In this document: one piece after another, positions 17,901 through 21,489 of the stretch
Layout: each line of letters opens with the position of its first letter
Numbering within the stretch: the first letter of the stretch is position 1
Assembly: GCA_030040865.1 (NCBI GenBank)
Contig: JASHSX010000049.1
Span: 1-21,489, forward strand
Source of the DNA: Thermoplasmata archaeon
Lineage (GTDB): Archaea > Thermoplasmatota > Thermoplasmata > Lutacidiplasmatales > UBA184
DNA length: 21,489 nt
Direction of reading: 5' to 3'
Program-made: the position numbers and the translations under genes
Notes under the pieces: model-generated
Databases searched by the model: none
The model's input: the letters and a program-made list of their open reading frames with translations, nothing else
What the model was told of the DNA's origin: nothing

Positions 17901-18759
17901 ATGCCGCCGAGTACGCGGGCTCGAACGCGTAGGTGTCGGTCGTCGAGATGTTGAGGGTCATCGCCGTGTTCACCGAGGGATCGGACGAGTCGTTGACCCA
18001 GAGGCTCAGTCCGGTCGTACCGCCGACCACGCCCGAGAACGACGCGTTCACCCAGGAGTCTCCCGGGATCGGTGCCGTTCCGCTAAGACCGGCGCCGTCT
18101 TCGACGTCGTTGATCTCGCAGTACCACCCCTCGGTCTCGGCGCTCTGGTTCGAGAACGTCATCAGGACCCCGCTGCACGTTCCGGTGGGTGCGCTCAGGA
18201 GCGAGAGCACGCCCACGGAGACCGTGTAGGAACCCGTCGGCCCCGTCGTGGAGGGGTCGAAAGCGACCTCGAGGTACGACGTCCCGCCGAACGAGCTCGC
18301 GTCGCCGGTCACGACCATGCCGACGTAGGCGTCGTTGTACGCCAGGTACGTACCCTCCGAGGCGAGATCCGGCAGGTAGATCGGGATCGTCCAGTGGGAA
18401 CCCGAGCCCGGTACGCTGCTGGCGAGCGAGCCGTGGACCTCGTCCATCGACAGCGGCGAGCACACCTGCTGCTCGATGTACGGCGTGAGGGGGTAGACGT
18501 TGCCGACCTCGTAGAACGCCGGTTCGAAGTTGCCGCAGGTGATCGCGGCGTCGAGGTGGGGACCCGGGCCCGAGGCGGCGCCGGGCGACCTCGGCGCGTT
18601 CCCCGAGCCGCCCGACGCTCCCGAGATCGCCCCGTCGAGGCTTCCGAGCGTCGCGGGAACGGCGGAGGCGAGCAGCGAGAGGATCACGAGGTACAGGACC
18701 GGTCGGAGCCGTCCCGGGGCCCTAGGGGCCCTCGTCCACCGACGCGTCGGGTTGCTCAT
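14914..18759 (-). CDS. 1281-aa surface protein with seven Cys-paired repeats, a PKD domain and a membrane anchor
   Basis: The signal or anchor helix spans about residues 19-38. Residues ~70-400 form a Cys-containing domain shared with the 1220-aa neighbour (LWVNDSS at 253-259, VGIDMCP then CNSY, IEFGVPRFF). A beta-sandwich-like linker (~445-530) with DAAGG precedes seven tandem repeats (~540-1115) of 78-89 residues. Each repeat has the core P-x-x-C-G-x-I, a G-x-x-Y, and a second Cys 30-32 residues after the first, usually followed by a 'GYxFxGW'-like end. The even Cys spacing predicts one disulfide per repeat, outside the cell. A PKD domain with WQFGDG (1155-1160) and FPGPGTYTVSV, a membrane helix (~1216-1238), GRSRRDR and a Pro/Glu-rich acidic tail ending EEDEGL follow. 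ATG 18759 is preceded by AGAGGG at a 5-nt spacing and overlaps the 3' end of the small upstream gene by 38 nt. The function is unknown; an envelope or adhesion role is inferred. Confidence 0.9.
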   Translation of the reverse strand: MSNPTRRWTRAPRAPGRLRPVLYLVILSLLASAVPATLGSLDGAISGASGGSGNAPRSPGAASGPGPHLDAAITCGNFEPAFYEVGNVYPLTPYIEQQVCSPLSMDEVHGSLASSVPGSGSHWTIPIYLPDLASEGTYLAYNDAYVGMVVTGDASSFGGTSYLEVAFDPSTTGPTGSYTVSVGVLSLLSAPTGTCSGVLMTFSNQSAETEGWYCEINDVEDGAGLSGTAPIPGDSWVNASFSGVVGGTTGLSLWVNDSSDPSVNTAMTLNISTTDTYAFEPAYSAACPDSCYVGWTYPFGLGVGIDMCPDQEVGPSQNVGPQPCNSYNQTRWEDYPPIEFGVPRFFEDGSYSGQYLYLSTESSSGACSPEEGSFAVANCYNEFFAGEGQGYYPFFTLNGTGLDFGGRYPWTLAAFGESAGQFEATGLQQDILPLVVPSIDNSSRAGYLPPSTPLQVSAEVVAWGSLTSVNLSYSIDGVSAPNLTMTEGPDGSGEFNATIPATGGNGTIRYEVVARDAAGGTDASAAATVVRGPLPTFHLNLTVRPAACGNVTVNGTAYPNASVAFAVPGDYALSTSACYPYQFRSWSASGGAEIVSPANRTTSVALSNNGSVAAAWAWIRPHVVVTVATSPTTCGSVLLNGSTYADGDRATLLFGVPVDVGLSAACSGYQFSGWTLSEGAGADNLSVLGSAFTPGSNGTLTANFIPAGSGSTLTFATTPAACGGIDFRGAAYVTGQSLYVSASPYPIAPAPCVHWGFENWSTTGGASVASGNVTVTSSGTLTEQNRLQTWIQVETYPTGCGSISIDGTEYSNGEIDVVANNSVHQVIASPCTGYHLVNITGTGGLRVEGDLVNATDGGGELNVVFTPGPDVVFLGFSTDPSGCGSIVFAGTSYVDADFLQVAPGTNGSIQAVPCAHYGFVGWSIESVESGGIGIARGAGLGTGTAYVNASGAITAVFAPEVGVFLYTDPSTCGEIRVGSTDYPGNTSIVLTATVAYPLGVVACPGMTFQGWQASAAASVANGTLVVTENSLLTADFAPTVYALTVVVEPATCDSITVAGRVAGNDSVFSLLAGTYSLAADACPGQELVGYNLTGAAELTASGVELQGNATLVADFSWVPPNLTFTVPPTADNGASVDLSVVVAVLVPPYDYAYTWQFGDGSAAVTTGANFTTHTFPGPGTYTVSVLVRDPLNRTAEANASIQILPATNGWDLGVEWLPLGLALAGVGAAIAVALFLAGRSRRDRPPRAPEARAAEGEGPTGSTSSGTAEPPPEPSEEDEGL
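15415..17142 (-). repeat. Seven tandem ~85-aa disulfide-type repeats within the 1281-aa protein
   Basis: Cys pairs occur at residues 548/578, 634/666, 722/752, 800/831, 883/914, 972/1003 and 1052/1082. The distances are 30, 32, 30, 31, 31, 31 and 30 residues, and the repeat periods run from 78 to 89. The 'GYQFSGW' and 'NGTLTANF' ends recall Listeria-Bacteroides-type (InlB_B-like) repeats, but the regular Cys pair is not something I associate with that family. The repeats differ clearly at sequence level, so they are old duplications and not recent DNA repeats. Confidence 0.85.
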
Positions 18760-19087
18760 CGGTTCCCTCTACCTCGCTCGGGCCGTCCCGGCCCGGCGAG
18801 TACAGTTCCGCGCTCGGGCCCAGCCGGAACTTGACCTCGGCGTCGCCCGCGAGCGCGCTCCGCGACGGGTCGGCCCGTCGGGCCTGGCGGGCGTCCCAGG
18901 CGAGCGTGAACCCGAAGACCGCGAGACCGGCTCCCGCGAACGCGACCAGATCTTGCACGAGGAACGCGTCGGGGATACCCTTCCAGATCGGCGCCAGGAT
19001 CCCGGCGAGGAAGACGAGCACCCCGACCCCTCCGACCTCTCCCCACGTCCGGGGAGGGTGGGAGTCACGAAGACGGATCCAGTCCAT
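18722..19087 (-). CDS. Small membrane protein with two predicted helices and an acidic C-terminal tail
   Basis: This 121-aa protein starts at ATG 19087, which is directly preceded by a GGAG-containing palindrome. A longer reading from GTG 19216 would overlap the ATPase gene and adds a Pro/Gly/Arg-rich, non-conserved-looking stretch, so it was not chosen. Two hydrophobic segments lie at about residues 20-36 (GGVGVLVFLAGILAPIW) and 44-66 (FLVQDLVAFAGAGLAVFGF and following), separated by a short loop. A basic patch, a stretch with AEVKFRLGPSAELYSP and an acidic tail ending SVDEGP follow. No family was recognised. It lies between the ATPase and the surface genes and its 3' end overlaps the next start by 38 nt. 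That suggests co-expression and a possible adaptor or assembly role at the membrane; both are inference. Confidence 0.72.
   Translation of the reverse strand: MDWIRLRDSHPPRTWGEVGGVGVLVFLAGILAPIWKGIPDAFLVQDLVAFAGAGLAVFGFTLAWDARQARRADPSRSALAGDAEVKFRLGPSAELYSPGRDGPSEVEGTDEQPDASVDEGP
18765..18775 (-). promoter_or_regulatory. Ribosome binding site of the 1281-aa gene
   Basis: The minus strand reads GAGGTAGAGGG, with the last purine 5 nt before ATG 18759. It lies inside the coding sequence of the preceding small gene. It supports the chosen start and translation from a shared transcript, in contrast to the apparently leaderless first genes elsewhere in the window. Confidence 0.55.
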
Positions 19088-19102
19088 CCCGGAGACTCCG
19101 GG
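19088..19102 (-). promoter_or_regulatory. Palindrome abutting the start codon of the small membrane protein gene
   Basis: The minus strand reads CCCGGAGTCTCCGGG, a perfect 7-bp inverted repeat around one base, ending directly before ATG. As RNA it would fold into a 6-bp stem that hides the GGAG ribosome binding site; as DNA it could be an operator. See the similar palindrome 33 nt upstream. Confidence 0.5.
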
Positions 19103-19120
19103 GCCGCCCGGCGGGGCGCG

Positions 19121-19135
19121 CGGGAACGGTTCCCG
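19121..19135 (-). promoter_or_regulatory. Second 15-nt palindrome between the ATPase and small membrane protein genes
   Basis: CGGGAACGGTTCCCG is a perfect 7-bp inverted repeat around one central base, about 40 nt after the ATPase stop codon. Its centre is 33 nt from that of the 19088-19102 palindrome. A related shorter element, GGAACCGTTCC, occurs at 1802-1812 after the last surface gene. It could be a terminator hairpin of the ATPase gene or a protein-binding site. Confidence 0.45.
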
Positions 19136-19173
19136 TCCGACCCCCCTCGAGGCGCCATCCCGATCGGGCCCCT

Positions 19174-21489
19174 CTAGCCACGCGTCCCATACGTGTGGAT
19201 GAACTCCTCGGCCCACGTCAGCGTTTCGGCCGTGACACTCGACTTCGTCCGGCTGACGGCCTGGATGAGGTCGTTCATCCGGACCCCGACGACCGTCTTC
19301 TCGACGGTCGCCGACGAACCGTTCGGCCCGCCCGGAACGGCCGGGCCGGGCGCGGGCCCGACCGGCTTCGGAGCGGTCGTCTCGATCACGATCTGCTGAC
19401 GGAGCGCGATCAGTTTCGACTCATCCACCGCGCTCGCGATGTCCGCCCCCGAAAAGCCGGCGGAGTGCTGGGCGAGGTACGGGTAGTCGATCGTGCTACC
19501 GTCCAGCGGGACCCCTTTCATGTGGATGCGGAAGATGTCCTCGCGCGCCGTCGAGTCCGGCGGTGGCACGTAGAAGATCTTGTCGAACCGACCGGGCCGA
19601 AGGAGCGCCGGGTCGAGCGTCTGAGGACGGTTGGTGGTGGCGATGATCATCACCTTGTCCTTCGGGCGCAGCCCGTCCATCTCCGTCAGGAACTGGCTCA
19701 CCGCACGGGAGACCTCGGGGGTCTTCATCGAGTCCTTGCTCGCGAGCGCGTCGATCTCGTCGAAGAAGACGATCGACGGCGCGTTCTCGCGGGCCCGATA
19801 CAGCACGTCCCGGACCGCCGCCTCGCTCTGACCGGCGAGGGCGCTCACGAGCTCGGGCCCGCTCACGATCTGGATCGGGACGTTGAGCTCGTTGGCCGCG
19901 GCGCGCATGACGTGGGTCTTCCCGCAGCCGGGCGGTCCGAAGAGGAGGATGCCGCGCCCGGTCTTGATCTTGTAGCTCTCCATGAGCTCGGGGCGCGTGA
20001 GGGGGAGCTCCACGTACTCGCGGATCGCGGCCTTGACGTCCTCGAGACCTCCGACATCGTCCCAGCGGACCACGACCCGGCGCTCCTGGCGCTGGATCGA
20101 GTGCATCTTGCGCTCGTAGTCGAGCTTCATCGTCTCGTAGTCGGCGATCATCCGCAGCGAGATCGACGGCTTGATGTGCGGGAGCACGGTCGTGAAATCC
20201 GCCATCGCGATGATGGCGCGCGTCTTTTCCGCGCTCGTCATCTCTCGCTTCACCGCGCGCGTCGCCGCCTCCCGCACGAGGTTCGCGAGGTCGGCGCCGC
20301 TGAACCGCTCGGTCTTCTTCGCGATCTCCTGGAGGTTGATGTTCTTGGACGCCGGCCGGCCCTTGAGGTGGACCTGGACGATCTCCATGCGCTCCTCGTA
20401 GTCCGGCGGCGGCACGTAGATGATCTTGTCGAGGCGGCCCGGCCGCATCAGCGCCGGGTCAATCAGGTCGGGCTTGTTCGTCGACCCGACGATGATGACG
20501 CCCTTCGACTTGTCGATCCCGTCCATCTCGCTGAGCAGGATCGAGAGCAGGCGCGGCGTCACGTCGTCCGCGGTGTACATGTCGCGGCGCTTGGCCACCG
20601 CGTCGATCTCGTCCATGAAAAGGATGCAGGGCGCGCGCTCCCGCGCGGTGCGCAGGAGGTCGGCGATCTTGTTCTCGGACTCGCCGTACCACTTGCTCAT
20701 GACGTCGGACGCCTTGATCGAGATCATCTCGACGCCGAGCTCGGTCGCGAGCGCCTTCATCAGCATCGTCTTCCCGCAGCCGGGCGGGCCGAACAGGAGC
20801 AGCCCCTTCGGCGGCTCGAGCCGGTAGCGCAGCGTGACCTCGCGCCGCATGAGCGGCATCGCGAGCGACTCCTTGATGTCCGTCTTGACGTCGTGGAGCC
20901 CCCCGACCATCTCGAACGTGACCTTCTCGAGACCCTTCATCTCGGCCACCCGGGTCCCGACGCTGGTCCCGCCGAGCCGCGACGTGAAGTACGCGTCGAA
21001 CTCGTCGCGGAGGATCAGCGAGCCCGTGGTCGCGGCGATCGCCGCGGGCACGAACAGGAGGATCGCCAGCATCCAGAAGCCCGGAGAATAGTTGAACGCG
21101 AAGACCGCGGCGGCGGTCGCCCCGGCGATGGAGAGACCCCCCACCGCCGACGACGAGGTCAGCGCGGCCGGCGTCTGGTGCTCGCGGTCGCGCAGCGCCC
21201 GCGAGATCAGCCAGATGGCGAGGCACCACGCCCCGACCTGCGCGAGCGGGACCGCGATGAGACCGATGCCGCTGCCCCCGGTCGACAGGACCGAGAAGTT
21301 CGGCGCGAGCAGGTTCCCGTAGGCCTGGCCCACGTTGTTGAGGCTGAAGAACTCCATCGGCAAGGTCGGTAACAGCGCGGCCGAATGGCCCGAGACGAGC
21401 GTCTTCGAGACGGTGCCGCCCGGTCCGACGAGGTAGCCCAGGATCGGGAGGTTCCCGAGCGTGACGAACAGGCTGATCAGGAGCCCGCC
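19174..21489 (-). CDS. Membrane-embedded tandem AAA+ ATPase, Cdc48/VAT-like (5' end outside window)
   Basis: Cdc48-family ATPases form hexamers that unfold or extract proteins with ATP. 771 residues are visible. The frame stays open and hydrophobic from the TTG at 21363 to the window edge, so the gene is taken as 5'-truncated; ATG at 21357 is the only strong internal alternative. Numbering from 21363, predicted helices lie at ~33-55, 73-90 and 96-117, with a further one upstream. D1 has GPPGCGKT (192-199), ILFMDEID (247-254), STNKPDLIDPAL and MRPGR (306-310). D2 has GPPGCGKT (476-483), IVFFDEID (531-538), TTNRP and LRPGR (588-592). Both ATPase sites thus look complete, including arginine fingers. 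The usual Cdc48 N-domain is not visible; membrane helices occupy its place. Pore loop 1 is aromatic in D1 (KWYG, 224-227) but ALAG in D2. The C-terminus (HTYGTRG) lacks a proteasome-docking HbYX motif. It is the first gene of the surface cluster. Confidence 0.93.
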   Translation of the reverse strand, partial: GGLLISLFVTLGNLPILGYLVGPGGTVSKTLVSGHSAALLPTLPMEFFSLNNVGQAYGNLLAPNFSVLSTGGSGIGLIAVPLAQVGAWCLAIWLISRALRDREHQTPAALTSSSAVGGLSIAGATAAAVFAFNYSPGFWMLAILLFVPAAIAATTGSLILRDEFDAYFTSRLGGTSVGTRVAEMKGLEKVTFEMVGGLHDVKTDIKESLAMPLMRREVTLRYRLEPPKGLLLFGPPGCGKTMLMKALATELGVEMISIKASDVMSKWYGESENKIADLLRTARERAPCILFMDEIDAVAKRRDMYTADDVTPRLLSILLSEMDGIDKSKGVIIVGSTNKPDLIDPALMRPGRLDKIIYVPPPDYEERMEIVQVHLKGRPASKNINLQEIAKKTERFSGADLANLVREAATRAVKREMTSAEKTRAIIAMADFTTVLPHIKPSISLRMIADYETMKLDYERKMHSIQRQERRVVVRWDDVGGLEDVKAAIREYVELPLTRPELMESYKIKTGRGILLFGPPGCGKTHVMRAAANELNVPIQIVSGPELVSALAGQSEAAVRDVLYRARENAPSIVFFDEIDALASKDSMKTPEVSRAVSQFLTEMDGLRPKDKVMIIATTNRPQTLDPALLRPGRFDKIFYVPPPDSTAREDIFRIHMKGVPLDGSTIDYPYLAQHSAGFSGADIASAVDESKLIALRQQIVIETTAPKPVGPAPGPAVPGGPNGSSATVEKTVVGVRMNDLIQAVSRTKSSVTAETLTWAEEFIHTYGTRG

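Noticed and set aside
14888..17902. 1004-codon minus-strand frame overlapping the 1281-aa gene in another phase
   Set aside because: The translation is Arg/Gly/Pro-rich and motif-free, while the alternative phase contains the repeats, PKD domain and membrane helix.
11131..18759. Thermopsin or G1-peptidase assignment for the shared N-terminal domain
   Set aside because: The overall feel (PGD, WVND, GIDMCP segments) is suggestive, but no catalytic Glu/Gln or thermopsin signature could be verified from the sequence alone.
15241..18834. 1197-codon open frame on the + strand opposite the 1281-aa gene
   Set aside because: It is rich in Arg, Gly, Asp and Val with no domains, signal or recognisable motif. 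Long antisense frames are expected opposite GC-rich genes, and the minus-strand frame has clear domains.
19174..19194. Possible proteasome-docking motif at the ATPase C-terminus
   Set aside because: The chain ends HTYGTRG; a HbYX motif must be the last three residues, so docking to the 20S proteasome is not supported.
18722..19216. 164-aa version of the small membrane protein starting at GTG 19216
   Set aside because: The extra N-terminal part overlaps the ATPase gene by 43 nt and is low-complexity. ATG 19087 has a ribosome binding site and leads into the membrane segments.
19195..21372. 725-codon + strand frame opposite the ATPase
   Set aside because: It is an antisense shadow; the minus strand has two complete AAA+ modules.
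1..21489. CRISPR array, tRNA, rRNA or insertion sequence
   Set aside because: No direct-repeat and spacer pattern, no tRNA T-arm-like consensus in the gaps, no transposase frame and no terminal repeats were found on reading both strands.

Overview
The window looks like a piece of a GC-rich archaeal genome, most likely a Thermoplasmatota-type lineage known mainly from metagenomes. The reasons are: (i) a tandem-AAA+ ATPase of the archaeal Cdc48/VAT type; (ii) very large single-pass surface proteins built from PKD domains, sialidase-like propellers and 'ETGLP' modules, which I recall as frequent in Thermoplasmatota and some Nitrososphaeria; and (iii) TATA-like boxes centred about 26 nt upstream of start codons, as expected for leaderless archaeal mRNAs. 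The phylum assignment is inference. No rRNA, tRNA, CRISPR array or mobile element was seen.

Layout. At the left edge (1-237, + strand) is the C-terminal end of another membrane-anchored surface protein. It converges on the rest of the window, which is entirely on the minus strand. In transcription order (right to left) the genes are: a membrane-embedded tandem AAA+ ATPase (21489-19174, 5' end outside the window); a small two-helix membrane protein (19087-18722); a 1281-aa surface protein with seven disulfide-type repeats and a PKD domain (18759-14914); a roughly 1220-aa surface protein with PKD domains (14793-11131); two propeller-plus-ETGLP surface proteins of about 1446 aa (10904-6564) and 1572 aa (6567-1849) that overlap by 4 nt; and a DegT/DnrJ/EryC1/StrS sugar aminotransferase (1589-348) behind its own TATA-like box.

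The four large proteins form two neighbouring pairs. The 1281- and 1220-aa proteins share a Cys-containing N-terminal domain of about 320 aa. The 1446- and 1572-aa proteins share an N-terminal propeller with about seven blade-like motifs, followed by ETGLP and 'GW' modules. All four have an N-terminal signal or anchor, a long Asn-glycosylation-sequon-rich ectodomain, one C-terminal membrane helix, basic stop-transfer residues and a short cytosolic tail. Three of the tails end in E-D-E plus one or two residues.

How they may work together (inference): the large proteins would form part of the cell envelope or surface-binding apparatus, and the aminotransferase could supply an amino-sugar for their glycans. 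The AAA+ ATPase, whose N-terminal substrate domain appears to be replaced by membrane helices, sits at the head of the cluster with a small membrane protein. It could extract, assemble or turn over these proteins at the membrane. This combination is the most unusual feature of the window.
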